Positions 1 to 8,228 of a stretch of 64,000 bases of DNA are shown here, piece by piece. Location: positions 243,925 through 307,924 of the forward strand of contig NZ_LRUB01000002.1 of assembly GCF_001550065.1 (NCBI RefSeq), read 5' to 3'. Below the pieces are notes generated by a model that saw only the letters and a program-made list of their open reading frames with translations, had not been told where the DNA came from and made no database searches. Origin of the DNA: Kordiimonas lipolytica. GTDB taxonomy: Bacteria > Pseudomonadota > Alphaproteobacteria > Sphingomonadales > Kordiimonadaceae. Numbering within the stretch: the stretch's first letter is position 1; each line of letters begins with the position of its first letter. Both the position numbers and the translations under genes were made by a program.

Positions 1-67
1 TCTGGCTACCAGTTTACCGCTAAGCTGGAAGGATTGTCTATTATACGTCCGTTCAGGGCAGGGCCGA

Positions 68-694
68 TTACTCCGGCTTCCTGAGTACCATGAAAAGCGC
101 CTTCTTCGGCCCCGGTTGCCACTTGTAGGCCACGCTGAAGCCAGCGTCCGTGAACTCTTTTTCAAGCTCCGCCGCCGAGAAGAACTTCACAACACTTGGG
201 GCAAAACGCACAAGGCGCATCAGCGGCAGCAGGAACCGCACCCAGCCAAGCCCATCCTTGAGACAGGCGGTGCTGGTAACCATCAGCCCACCGGGCTTCA
301 GCATATCATAGCAGCGCTGGATGACGGCCTGCCGGTTTTCCAGCAGGTGCAGGATGGAATGCGCCATCACCATGTCCTGGCTTTCGTTCGGCACATCCAG
401 ATCATCAATGGCGGCAACCTCGAATGACACATTCGTCACGCCTTCCGCTTCCGCCTTGGTGCGCGCAATAGCGATCATCTCTTCGGAGATGTCAGTGGCG
501 CGAATGTGCTTTACATGGGGCGCATGCAGAAGCGCCGTGCTGCCGGTGCCGCAGCCGATCTCAAACACCTCCATGTCAGGCGTGAAGTAACTGCGCGTGA
601 CCTCAAGCTTGCGCTCATAAGACGGCATGTCGCCGATTTTGGCTTTGGCATAGCGCGCGGCTACGCGGTTCCAGAATTTGGCATCCTGATGCAT
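68..694 (-). CDS. Class I SAM-dependent methyltransferase
   Basis: A 208-aa soluble protein with a Rossmann methyltransferase fold. Motif I (VFEIGCGTG) lies at residues 43-51, the acidic end of strand 2 at about D68, and the post-II segment MLKPGGLMV at about 131-139. It should transfer a methyl group from S-adenosylmethionine; the acceptor cannot be read from the sequence. The closest general type is the UbiE/type-11 small-molecule methyltransferase. The start has a GGGGAA Shine-Dalgarno a few bases upstream. It is followed in the same direction of reading by nothing within the window, so any operon lies beyond the left edge. Confidence 0.85.
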   Translation of the reverse strand: MHQDAKFWNRVAARYAKAKIGDMPSYERKLEVTRSYFTPDMEVFEIGCGTGSTALLHAPHVKHIRATDISEEMIAIARTKAEAEGVTNVSFEVAAIDDLDVPNESQDMVMAHSILHLLENRQAVIQRCYDMLKPGGLMVTSTACLKDGLGWVRFLLPLMRLVRFAPSVVKFFSAAELEKEFTDAGFSVAYKWQPGPKKALFMVLRKPE

Positions 695-829
695 GAATGT
701 TCCCCATCGCTGCTGTCGTTTACGGCTTTGGTGCCGATTTCTGTAAATGTGGGGTGTTTGATGCCTGGTGTAAAGGGCTGTTGCGGGGCAGACGCCCCGC
801 GCCGGTTGGTTGACCTCTGCATAGGCGGA

Positions 830-1546
830 TCAATCGTTCAGTTTGACGATATCCTCGATCATCACACTGGCTTCGCCAAGGAGGGTGTTGATGGTTTTGG
901 GGTCATCAAAGATACGGTAGACATTGACCGACAGCATATGATCGTTGACCAGGGTTATCCCGATCACGGCACCAACCGGCATCCGGCCATTTTCTGTCGC
1001 GACCTGTAGCTGAAGGCCTGCATAGACACCAGCATCGGTTTTCGCCAACAGTGACGGTACGCCGGTGCCGGAAATTTCAATAGGCGCCATGTTGTCCGTG
1101 CCCAGAACGCTCTCGCCGGCCTGGTTTACATTTTTGCTGATCTCGGCAACATCCACCTTCACGCCCTTGTCGAATTCCACGGCCAGGGCCTCGACCAGCT
1201 GTTTTCGCGTTATACCCTTGATCGGCTGGGCTTTGGTGCCGCCCTGTAGCGGTGACAACAGGATGACCCAGCGGCTTAGATTCAGAGAAACCCCCTCACG
1301 CAGCTGAGCAAGCTCATCGCAAAGCAGGTAAGCCCCCGCCACTTCGTTGCTGCCGGCGTTGGCCCTTACCTGAATATCTAGCCAGGCCTTGTCGAAAGGC
1401 TGTGCTTTGTCGATGGCGCAGAAGTCATCGTCCGCACGAACCGTCACGCTTGTTTCACCGAAGCTGACCTGATTGTCACCAGCATGGGTGGCGATGGAAA
1501 GGGCGATGGCAAGGCTGAAGGCTGTGGCCAGACGAATAAGTTTCAT
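830..1546 (-). CDS. Secreted protein of unknown function
   Basis: A 238-aa protein that I do not recognise. It opens with a clear Sec signal peptide (MKLIRLATAFSLAIALSIATHAG), so the mature part should be periplasmic or secreted. The rest is a mixed alpha/beta sequence with two cysteines in the first third that could form a disulfide. The start follows a GGGGGAAA Shine-Dalgarno. It lies between a methyltransferase gene and a GFA-type gene on the other strand, and neither neighbour suggests a role. Confidence 0.75.
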   Translation of the reverse strand: MKLIRLATAFSLAIALSIATHAGDNQVSFGETSVTVRADDDFCAIDKAQPFDKAWLDIQVRANAGSNEVAGAYLLCDELAQLREGVSLNLSRWVILLSPLQGGTKAQPIKGITRKQLVEALAVEFDKGVKVDVAEISKNVNQAGESVLGTDNMAPIEISGTGVPSLLAKTDAGVYAGLQLQVATENGRMPVGAVIGITLVNDHMLSVNVYRIFDDPKTINTLLGEASVMIEDIVKLND

Positions 1547-1694
1547 GGTTTCCCCCGAAAAAAAAGATTGAAGGACAGGCTAAGTCATCGGTGTATCAGA
1601 GGCAACAGCTTTGGATACAGTGCGGCTTCAAGGTTGATCTTTCATTCATGTTGCAAACTACCGTATTGTTGCCCTGCAAAATTGGGAGGCTGGT

Positions 1695-2054
1695 ATGATC
1701 AAGGGAAGTTGCCACTGTGGTGCTGTAAGGTTCGAATTTCCAGGTTCGCCGGAATGGCTGACGGAATGTAATTGTTCCCTCTGTCGACGTCTGGGCGCGC
1801 GCTGGGCCTATGCCGATGAAGCGAATGTGACGCTTCATATGGCTTCAGGCGCAACGGAGAGCTATATCCAGGGCGACAGGACGCTGGCGACACACCGCTG
1901 CAGGACATGTGGCTGTGTGACCCACTGGGAAGCCCTTGATAAGTCGGAAAGCAGCCGCATGGGCGTGAATATGCGTCTGGCGGACCCCGCGGATGTGGCC
2001 GGCATCCGCGTGCGGCATCTGGACGGCGCGGATAGCTGGCAATATCTGGATTAG
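1695..2054 (+). CDS. GFA/CENP-V family zinc-binding protein
   Basis: A 119-aa protein of the glutathione-dependent formaldehyde-activating (GFA) family. The diagnostic cysteines are all present: C6 and C8 near the N-terminus, the C25-x-C27-x-x-C30 cluster, and C69-x-x-C72-x-C74. In the family these hold two zinc ions in a beta-tent fold. Most members have unproven activity, so the formaldehyde-glutathione reaction should not be assumed. The start follows GGGAGG at good spacing. It converges with the histidine kinase gene, with about 27 bases between stops. Confidence 0.85.
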   Translation: MIKGSCHCGAVRFEFPGSPEWLTECNCSLCRRLGARWAYADEANVTLHMASGATESYIQGDRTLATHRCRTCGCVTHWEALDKSESSRMGVNMRLADPADVAGIRVRHLDGADSWQYLD

Positions 2055-2081
2055 GGCACCTGGCGGGCCTGCGCGGCCTGC

Positions 2082-3815
2082 TCAGATATAATCGAAATCG
2101 TCTTCCCCATGGTGCGCTTGCGGTGCCTCGGGGTGGATGGGCACGGTCAGGATGACGGTCGTTCCCTTGCCTTTTTCAGACTCGATCTGCATGCCCCCCT
2201 TCATCAACAGCATGAAATGTTCCACCAGCGGCAGGCCAAGGCCCGTGCCTTCGCCCTCGGCCTGAACATACATCTGTTTGCTGACCTGGGCAAAAGGCTG
2301 CATGGCCAGCTCGATTTCCTGTTTGGTCATGCCGATGCCGGTGTCCGTTACTTTCAGTTCGAACTGGTCTCCCAGTTCTGTGGCCTCGATGGATATATGG
2401 CCCTCGGCGGGCGTGAACTTCACTGCGTTCGACACCAGGTTGATGATTACCTGCTTGAGGATGCGCGGGTCCGTAGTGATCTCCAGCGCGGGCACTTTCA
2501 GGTGCAACTGCTGTTTCTTGCGGTCCATCAGTGGCTGGCTGAATGCCACGGCTTCTTGAACAATCTGGTCCAGATAGGCGTCATTGAATTGAAGCTCGAA
2601 CCGGCCGGCTTCCAACTTCGACAGGTCAAGAATATCGTTGATAATATCCAGCAGGTGCTTGCCGCTTTCGCAGATATACCCCAGATATTCGTCAGTTTGC
2701 TCCGGCGTGACGGCCATGTCCTTCTGCAGCATTTCTGAGAAGCCGATCACGGCATTCAGCGGCGTGCGCAGTTCGTGGCTCATGGACGCAAGGAAGCGTG
2801 ACTTGGCGATGCTGGCGGCTTCGGCCTCCTCTTTCGCCTGCGTCAGTTCCATGGTGCGTTCCACCACCATTTGCTCCAGCCGCTCTTTCTGCTCTTCCTG
2901 CAGCTTATAATGCAGCCTCAGTTCGTGGATCATGTCCGCGAAGGCGCTTTGCAGTATCCGCAGTTCATCATGGCTGTGGCGTTCGCTGTTGGCCAGCAGG
3001 TCGCGGGTGACTTCGTCGTCCAGTTCTTTCTGCAGGCCACCAAATCGGGCCCGCCGGGCCAGGCTCGTGACGGTCTGCAGGGGTTTCAGCCAACGCTTCA
3101 GAAGCCATGCGGCGACAATGAGCCCAAGGAGCGCAAGCCCACCCGCATAGAGGCTCGCCTGCTGGATCAGGGCGTTGATGTTGCCGCGCACCCGTTCGGT
3201 GGTGACGCCCAGATGCACGATGCCGATCAGCTCCTGCTTTGGCGAGGATGTTGTGGCTGGTGGCTCCGTATCATTGTCCTGCAGTAATTCTTCTTCGAAC
3301 AGGTCGTCACTGTCGCTTGTCAGCAGATCGCGCCAGATGGGGGCACCAATGTGCATGCCCGCGCCCAGCGTATCCGTATCTTCATCGCTGCTTTCGGAAT
3401 GCTGCAGCACGATAGGGCCCCGCGACCGTTTCACGCCCGAGGCGACATTGGCGTCTACGGCCTCTGATACTGCCCCGGCGGGCAGGGTGGCGATCACCTG
3501 TCCTTCCGGGTCCAGAATGCTGATGTAATTGATGTCCGGGTCCTCAAGGTATGGGCCTAATGTCTGCTCCAGAAGCAGCCGGTCGCGCACCAGAACCCCA
3601 AGCTTGACGTTCTTTGCGATGCCAGTTGCCGTGGCTTGGCCGCGGCGCGCCAGGTCGTCTGTGAAAACCTGCGATGATGTCACAACGAAAGCGGCGGCCA
3701 AAAGCCCACCAACGGAGACGACTAGCAGCACAAGGAAACCTGTTGCCCTTTGTGTCAGGCTCAGGTTGTCGGCCAGCCAGCGACCCGGCGCCCATGTCCG
3801 TCTTTGGGCTTTCAT
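2082..3815 (-). CDS. Membrane sensor histidine kinase
   Basis: A 577-aa orthodox kinase. Transmembrane helix 1 spans about residues 25-48. A periplasmic sensor region of about 170 residues (50-218), with a Glu/Asp/Ser-rich insert, ends at transmembrane helix 2 (about 222-240). A HAMP-like and coiled-coil linker runs to 335. The HisKA dimerisation domain has the phospho-acceptor H347 in [18 protein letters not shown], and the ATPase domain has the N box (459-469), G1 DTGIG (491-495) and G2 GTGLGL (523-528). Its start overlaps the stop of the upstream periplasmic binding protein by 4 bases (ATGA), so the two are co-translated and that protein is the probable ligand sensor. No response regulator is adjacent. 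Confidence 0.92.
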   Translation of the reverse strand: MKAQRRTWAPGRWLADNLSLTQRATGFLVLLVVSVGGLLAAAFVVTSSQVFTDDLARRGQATATGIAKNVKLGVLVRDRLLLEQTLGPYLEDPDINYISILDPEGQVIATLPAGAVSEAVDANVASGVKRSRGPIVLQHSESSDEDTDTLGAGMHIGAPIWRDLLTSDSDDLFEEELLQDNDTEPPATTSSPKQELIGIVHLGVTTERVRGNINALIQQASLYAGGLALLGLIVAAWLLKRWLKPLQTVTSLARRARFGGLQKELDDEVTRDLLANSERHSHDELRILQSAFADMIHELRLHYKLQEEQKERLEQMVVERTMELTQAKEEAEAASIAKSRFLASMSHELRTPLNAVIGFSEMLQKDMAVTPEQTDEYLGYICESGKHLLDIINDILDLSKLEAGRFELQFNDAYLDQIVQEAVAFSQPLMDRKKQQLHLKVPALEITTDPRILKQVIINLVSNAVKFTPAEGHISIEATELGDQFELKVTDTGIGMTKQEIELAMQPFAQVSKQMYVQAEGEGTGLGLPLVEHFMLLMKGGMQIESEKGKGTTVILTVPIHPEAPQAHHGEDDFDYI

Positions 3816-4783
3816 CGCATCACCATTTTCACCCCTGCGGGCGCACCGCCGGTAACATCCGGTGTCTGGCGCAGGGTTTCCTGGTTGACGAGCAATTGAA
3901 AGAGGGTTGGATCATCCGAAAGGTCAGGCGGTGTTCCGGTTTCCAGATAGTGTTCAATGGCCTTGCCCAGTTTTTCGCCCAGGCGCTTTGGGTCAATGGT
4001 CAGGGCCGCCAGCATGCCGCGGTCCACCAGCCTGTCGCTGTCCACCAATGTGGGGACCTGGTTTTCAAGCGTAAGCTGAAGGATATATTCCACCGTGTCG
4101 GCGTTGATCGCCACGCGGTCCTTGATGAAGACGATTGCGTCCATCTCCTGAATCGCGGTGCGCAGGCCCACCGGCACATCATAAGGGCGCTGGACATAAT
4201 AGAATTTTATCTGCAGCCCCAGTTCCTGCGCGGCCAAGACCGTTGGCTCGCGAATATCGTCCAGCCTGTGCCGGGTGGCCAGGAAGCCGACGCGCTCGAT
4301 ATTGGGGGCCAAGGCCTTGAGCGCTTGCAGCTTCAACTTGGGTGAAGGAGGGACCACCAAGCTTACAACGCCTTTGCTGTATCGGGTGTCATCCATCTCA
4401 GACCGGCCCAGGCTGTAGAAGATCGGCACATCCTGAAGTTCGCGGGAAATCATGCGTGTGGCCGGTTTGCCCAGGGTGATCACCAGATCGAGTGCATTAT
4501 TCTGTCTAAGCTGTGCCAGCTCATAGGAAATCTGGCGGCCGACCCGGACGCTGCCTTTCATATCCATATATTTGACAGGGCGGCAGGGCAGGCAGTGCTC
4601 ATTAAGCGCTTCTGCAACCGTGATGCTGCGCTCGTGTTTCAGGGTATCGACAATATAAACTTCAGCGGCCTGAACGGTGGCAGGCGCATGCAACCAGCCC
4701 AGAAGCATCCATGCACTTCTGCATCCAATAAGCCGCCACAGCGGGCGAAAGAACCCGTCAAATTTCCTGTTTTCCGCCGTCAT
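3812..4783 (-). CDS. ABC_sub_bind-type periplasmic binding protein
   Basis: A periplasmic protein resembling the ABC transporter substrate-binding family PF04392, marked by the stretches [25 protein letters not shown] and the [18 protein letters not shown] segment. No permease or ATPase gene is nearby. Instead it overlaps the histidine kinase start by 4 bases, so it more likely presents a ligand to that kinase than feeds a transporter. The start is uncertain. ATG at 4783 gives 323 aa with a signal-like hydrophobic segment ([15 protein letters not shown]) after a long basic n-region; an in-frame ATG at 4858 and TTG at 4867 would lengthen it. None has a convincing Shine-Dalgarno. Confidence 0.8.
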   Translation of the reverse strand: MTAENRKFDGFFRPLWRLIGCRSAWMLLGWLHAPATVQAAEVYIVDTLKHERSITVAEALNEHCLPCRPVKYMDMKGSVRVGRQISYELAQLRQNNALDLVITLGKPATRMISRELQDVPIFYSLGRSEMDDTRYSKGVVSLVVPPSPKLKLQALKALAPNIERVGFLATRHRLDDIREPTVLAAQELGLQIKFYYVQRPYDVPVGLRTAIQEMDAIVFIKDRVAINADTVEYILQLTLENQVPTLVDSDRLVDRGMLAALTIDPKRLGEKLGKAIEHYLETGTPPDLSDDPTLFQLLVNQETLRQTPDVTGGAPAGVKMVMR

Positions 4784-4858
4784 ATGCGATCGGATTGTCC
4801 CTTTCCCGACAAAAGGGTTAGCGGCCCCAAGCGAGGCTTGCTTACCTTTTGTAATCAT

Positions 4859-4912
4859 ATCAGCCAATAGGTTAGTAGGCCGTTAAGGACAATTTTATCC
4901 TTTTTGGCTGAT
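4859..4912. promoter_or_regulatory. Nested inverted repeat in divergent promoter region
   Basis: A perfect 9-bp inverted repeat (ATCAGCCAA at 4859-4867 and TTGGCTGAT at 4904-4912) encloses a second, smaller one (AAGGA at 4885-4889, TCCTT at 4898-4902). It lies between the divergent binding-protein/kinase operon and the serine hydrolase gene. It may be an operator or a cruciform-forming leader; the regulator is unknown. Confidence 0.4.
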
Positions 4913-4981
4913 TTCCACCATATGTGACTTGCTTCCCCTCAACTGGGGCCTATTGTTTTGGTGAAGCTGGAAGGACGTCCT

Positions 4982-6274
4982 ATGAACAAGCTGCGCCTGA
5001 TTGCCCTGTTGTTTGTTGCCTGGTCGGTGATGCCAACCGAAGCGGCGGATATGCCGACTGCCGCCCCCGAAGATGTGGGCCTTTCGGCCACGGTGCTGGA
5101 TGACATGACCCGTCATTTTGACGCTTATGTGCGGGAGGGAAAGCTGACCGGCCTTACGACGCTTGTGGCGCGCCACGGCAAGGTGGTGCACTTCAAGGCC
5201 TATGGCGACCGGAAGCTTGCAAGCGACGTGGCGCTTGGAAAAAATGACATCTTTCGGATCTATTCCATGACCAAGCCAGTCACGGGTGTGGCCCTGATGA
5301 TGCTGTATGAAGAAGGCCGCTTCAGCCTTGATGATCCGGTTGGCGCCTATCTGCCGGAGTTTGCAGGCGCGCGGGTTTTCAAGTCGGAGCGTGAAGATGG
5401 CACAGTTGAAACCGTTCCGGCGAAGCGTGAGATCACCATCCGGGACCTGATGCGCCACACAGCCGGGCTGACATACGGTCTTTTCGCCGATACGCCGGTG
5501 GACAAGCTATACCAGAAGAATGGCGTTCTTGAATCTGGCCTGTCGGCCAAAGAATGGATTTCGCGTCTTGCGCGCCAGCCGCTTCTTTACCAGCCGGGGG
5601 ACAAGTGGGTTTACAGCTTCGCTGTGGATGTGCAGGGCCGCCTTATCGAGGTGCTCTCCGGTCAGCCGCTGGACCAGTATTTTGAAGAACGCATTTTCGC
5701 GCCGCTGGGCATGAAAGACACAGGTTTCTATATTACCGACAGGCAGGCGGAACGGCTTGTGGATATGGTAAAACCCGACAAGGACAAGGGGCTTACGGTC
5801 ATTGTCGATCCCTATTTCCCGGACTATACCAAAAAACCCTCCAGCTTTTCAGGCGGTGGTGGGCTGGTGTCCACCACAGTGGACTATTGGCGCTTCGCCC
5901 AGATGCTGGCGAACGGCGGCGAGCTTGACGGCGTGCGGATACTGAAGGGTGAGACCATTCGCCTGATGGCGACGGACCAACTGCCAGCGCCCGCGGCTGC
6001 GTCCTGGGGCGGTGATCGCGGGCTCGGATTCGGGCTGGATTTTGCGGTAGTGAAAAACGTCCAGAAATATGGCGGCTACGGCAGCGAAGGCCTTTATTAT
6101 TGGAGCGGCATGGCCAATACCAATTTCTGGGTTGACCCCAAGGAAGACCTGGTAGTGGTGATGATGACCAACCTGCAGCCATATGGTGCCCTTCCGCTCA
6201 AGGAAGACCTGCACAAATATGTCTATGAAGCCCTTGGGCAGACGGGCGGCGCAAACGCCGCCCAGGCGCGTTAG
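4982..6274 (+). CDS. Serine hydrolase, beta-lactamase/esterase family
   Basis: A 430-aa secreted enzyme of the class-C beta-lactamase/EstB family. A signal peptide (MNKLRLIALLFVAWSVMPTEAA) is followed by the serine hydrolase fold. The nucleophile motif S95-M-T-K98 is visible, then a YSFAVDVQGRLIE segment at the second-motif position (Tyr present but not the classical YxN), and a C-terminal FWVDP segment typical of EstB-like members. The substrate could be an ester or a peptide; true beta-lactam hydrolysis is not implied. The ATG at 4982 is chosen over an upstream TTG at 4958 because GGAAGGA lies just before it. It converges on the exbD operon across a strong terminator. Confidence 0.88.
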   Translation: MNKLRLIALLFVAWSVMPTEAADMPTAAPEDVGLSATVLDDMTRHFDAYVREGKLTGLTTLVARHGKVVHFKAYGDRKLASDVALGKNDIFRIYSMTKPVTGVALMMLYEEGRFSLDDPVGAYLPEFAGARVFKSEREDGTVETVPAKREITIRDLMRHTAGLTYGLFADTPVDKLYQKNGVLESGLSAKEWISRLARQPLLYQPGDKWVYSFAVDVQGRLIEVLSGQPLDQYFEERIFAPLGMKDTGFYITDRQAERLVDMVKPDKDKGLTVIVDPYFPDYTKKPSSFSGGGGLVSTTVDYWRFAQMLANGGELDGVRILKGETIRLMATDQLPAPAAASWGGDRGLGFGLDFAVVKNVQKYGGYGSEGLYYWSGMANTNFWVDPKEDLVVVMMTNLQPYGALPLKEDLHKYVYEALGQTGGANAAQAR

Positions 6275-6302
6275 TCTTTAGCAGCATTGATAATAAAGAA
6301 AA

Positions 6303-6326
6303 GCGGCGGGGCAAAAGCCCCGCCGC
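6303..6326 (-). terminator. Bidirectional intrinsic terminator
   Basis: A perfect 10-bp GC stem (GCGGCGGGGC, loop AAAA) lies between two convergent genes. On the minus strand it is followed by TTTTCTTTATTA, so it mainly ends the tonB-exbD transcript. It may also stop the serine hydrolase mRNA. Confidence 0.8.
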
Positions 6327-6361
6327 GCGCCTGTCGATCGCTCACAACTGAAGACCCCCAT

Positions 6362-6778
6362 CTACTCAGGGCGAACGACAATGGCGACTTTACCCGCTGG
6401 CATACCTGCCTTGACGGCTTCGTCATGGATGCGGATGAACCGGCCCATGGCGGCGTCTTTGTGGGTTTCCACCAACACGGGCGCGTTTGGCCGCGCGGTG
6501 TGGGCTTCCTTCACGATTGCCTCAATCGACCAGTGGTCAATCATGCGGCCTGCGTGAAAAATGCGGCTTTGGGCATCGACGGAGAAGCCGATCGGCTCGG
6601 TGGGCGACTTCGGACCCGATAGCGGCTTCTGGAAGTTGGGCTCAATGCCGTTTTCCCGGACAAAGCTCGCCGTCACGATGAAGAAGATCAGCATGATGAA
6701 GACGATATCCAGCATCGGCGTCATATTCGGCTGGGCTTTGGCCTGTGTCTTCGCCTGTGTGCGAATAGGTGTGCGCAT
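6362..6778 (-). CDS. exbD: ExbD/TolR biopolymer transport protein (small TonB unit)
   Basis: A 138-aa inner-membrane protein. One N-terminal helix carries the family signature NMTPMLDIVFIMLIFFIVTA, including the proton-path aspartate at about residue 24, followed by a periplasmic domain. ExbD works with ExbB to couple the proton motive force to TonB. It lies 11 bases downstream of a tonB gene and is transcribed with it. No exbB gene accompanies this pair, so it must borrow an ExbB, perhaps from the large cluster at 8-14 kb. Upstream Zur-like boxes suggest zinc control. Confidence 0.92.
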   Translation of the reverse strand: MRTPIRTQAKTQAKAQPNMTPMLDIVFIMLIFFIVTASFVRENGIEPNFQKPLSGPKSPTEPIGFSVDAQSRIFHAGRMIDHWSIEAIVKEAHTARPNAPVLVETHKDAAMGRFIRIHDEAVKAGMPAGKVAIVVRPE

Positions 6779-6789
6779 AGCCTGCCTCC

Positions 6790-7413
6790 TTACCCGTTTT
6801 CGGCCATTTCAAAGACCATGCGGAACTGGACACCCGGTGTGGCGCGGGCTTGCCCGTCTACAACGGTGGGCTTGTATTTATATTTCTTGATGGCGGCGAG
6901 CGCGGAGCGATCAAACCACCCCTTCGGATTTGCATCCACCACAACGGCGTCTTCTACATCGCCTGACTCGGAAACCGTGAATTCCAGAATCACCCAGCCT
7001 TCAACGCCTTGTTCCAGCGCACGGCGTGGATATACCGGCTGCACGCGTACTAGCGGCAAGCGTTCGCCGTCAGACAAGCCCAGCGCCAGCTTGGTTTTGC
7101 CGGGAGTAACGATCTGGGGCTTTGGCGCCCGTCCGACCGTGACATTGATACCTTCGAGCGAGGCAGAGCGATCCACTGTTATTTCCGGTTGAGGCTCGAC
7201 TTCTGGCGGCGGTGTTACCCGGTCGATTTCCCGGGCCTTGAGCTCGGTGATCTTTTCGATTGTGAAATCGCGGAATTGCTTTCTGGGGGTCTCCTGAAAG
7301 TCGAGATCATTGGAGGCAACAAGCCCCTGCATCAGATAGAAGAGCCCGAAAGTGGCGGCCATAGCGCCGCCGGCAATGGGAACAAATTTGGATTGGTTGG
7401 TAGCTGCAAACAT
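6790..7413 (-). CDS. tonB: TonB energy-transducing protein (small unit)
   Basis: A 207-aa TonB. It has an N-terminal membrane anchor (about residues 13-32), a short proline-rich span (TPPPEVEPQPE), and a C-terminal TonB domain with the typical YPRRALEQGVEGWVILEF and KYKYKPTVVDG segments. It spans the periplasm to energise outer-membrane receptors. ATG at 7413 is preferred over an in-frame ATG at 7425 and TTG at 7428 because GGAGGG lies between them. The unusual feature is the upstream DNA: two near-identical 19-bp palindromes of Zur-box type within 75 bases of the start. Confidence 0.9.
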   Translation of the reverse strand: MFAATNQSKFVPIAGGAMAATFGLFYLMQGLVASNDLDFQETPRKQFRDFTIEKITELKAREIDRVTPPPEVEPQPEITVDRSASLEGINVTVGRAPKPQIVTPGKTKLALGLSDGERLPLVRVQPVYPRRALEQGVEGWVILEFTVSESGDVEDAVVVDANPKGWFDRSALAAIKKYKYKPTVVDGQARATPGVQFRMVFEMAENG

Positions 7414-7426
7414 AACGCCCTCCATC

Positions 7427-7445
7427 AATGTTATGATGTAACATT
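7427..7445. promoter_or_regulatory. Zur-like box, proximal copy
   Basis: The palindrome AATGTTATGATGTAACATT has 7-bp arms with no mismatch. It fits the pattern AAWGTTATRATRTAACWTT shared with a second copy 40 bases away, and resembles the proteobacterial Zur consensus built on GTTATAATATAAC. It lies about 14 bases upstream of the preferred tonB start, where bound repressor would block transcription. Confidence 0.65.
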
Positions 7446-7466
7446 AACAGACTTTTGGGCACCTGA

Positions 7467-7485
7467 AAAGTTATAATATAACTTT
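7467..7485. promoter_or_regulatory. Zur-like box, distal copy
   Basis: The palindrome AAAGTTATAATATAACTTT has 8-bp arms and contains an exact GTTATAATATAAC core. It overlaps the stop codon of the upstream oxidoreductase gene and lies about 54 bases before the tonB start, where a promoter is expected. Confidence 0.7.
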
Positions 7486-8074
7486 ATTGAACAGAGGCCC
7501 CAAGGCGACGCATTTTGGCGAACCAGCGCTGTTTTTTGGTGTCCGTCGCACGGTCGACCATGCCGAAATAGCTGGTGCGGATCGGCCCACAACCGGAAAA
7601 GGCCAGCACATTGCGCGCGAAGAATTTAACCCCGTGGGAGAGATAGAAGAGGCGGTAGGCGAAAGCGGGCATGCCCATGGTGACCACCAGGCGTACCGAG
7701 CGGCCTTTCAACAGGCTGCGCCATGCCGTCAGCTCATCTCCCTCAGGCAGAAGGGTAGGGCGGAAGATCTGCTCGAAGAAACCTTTCAGAAGGGCCGGCA
7801 GGCTGCCAAGCCATAGCGGGAAAACGATCACAAGATGGTCTGCCGCCAGAAGGGTGGCCTGCACATCCAGAAGGCCGGCTGGTGTGGCCCCGCTGTTCCA
7901 GTCGTCGGGTGAGCGCAGCATGGGGAAATCCAGATCCGTGACCGCGACGGTCGTGACCTCATGTCCGGCGTCCCCGGCACCTGCTTCGTATGCGCTTGCG
8001 AGCGCATGACACAGGTGGTTTTTGGCGCTGTCAGGATGGCCCTGCAGGATGACGATTTTCTTCTTTGTGTCCAT
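7484..8074 (-). CDS. NAD(P)H dehydrogenase (quinone)/flavodoxin-fold protein
   Basis: A 196-aa cytoplasmic flavoprotein of the NQO1/KefF/MdaB group. It has the N-terminal phosphate-binding loop region VILQGHPDSAKNHLCHAL and the hallmark segment PLWLGSLPALLKGFFEQIFRP at about residues 86-106, which lines the FMN/FAD site. It probably carries out two-electron reduction of quinones or related compounds. It precedes the small tonB-exbD pair on the same strand, but the Zur-like boxes between them suggest tonB has its own promoter. Confidence 0.85.
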   Translation of the reverse strand: MDTKKKIVILQGHPDSAKNHLCHALASAYEAGAGDAGHEVTTVAVTDLDFPMLRSPDDWNSGATPAGLLDVQATLLAADHLVIVFPLWLGSLPALLKGFFEQIFRPTLLPEGDELTAWRSLLKGRSVRLVVTMGMPAFAYRLFYLSHGVKFFARNVLAFSGCGPIRTSYFGMVDRATDTKKQRWFAKMRRLGASVQ

Positions 8075-8172
8075 GATACCGGTCTCCGTGTTGGAAACTG
8101 GCAGTATAGTTCCAGGGCCAGACGATGTCCTTGATGCCGGTCAACCGGGGCGCAGGTGTTCATAGTGGGGCC

Positions 8173-8206
8173 AAAGAAAAACGGCGCCCCGTATGGGACG
8201 CCGTTT
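8173..8206 (-). terminator. Intrinsic terminator of the large TonB operon
   Basis: Arms AAACGGCG (8179-8186) and CGCCGTTT (8199-8206) enclose a CCC/GGG extension. Read on the minus strand the hairpin is followed by TTTTTC. It lies just beyond the stop of the TPR gene and so ends the seven-gene transcript. Confidence 0.8.
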
Positions 8207-8228
8207 CTCGATTTTTCTGTGAAGGCCG

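Noticed and set aside
1..67. Possible end of a plus-strand gene entering from the left
   Set aside because: Only one frame runs to a stop at 84, overlapping the methyltransferase, and about 27 codons are too few to recognise anything.
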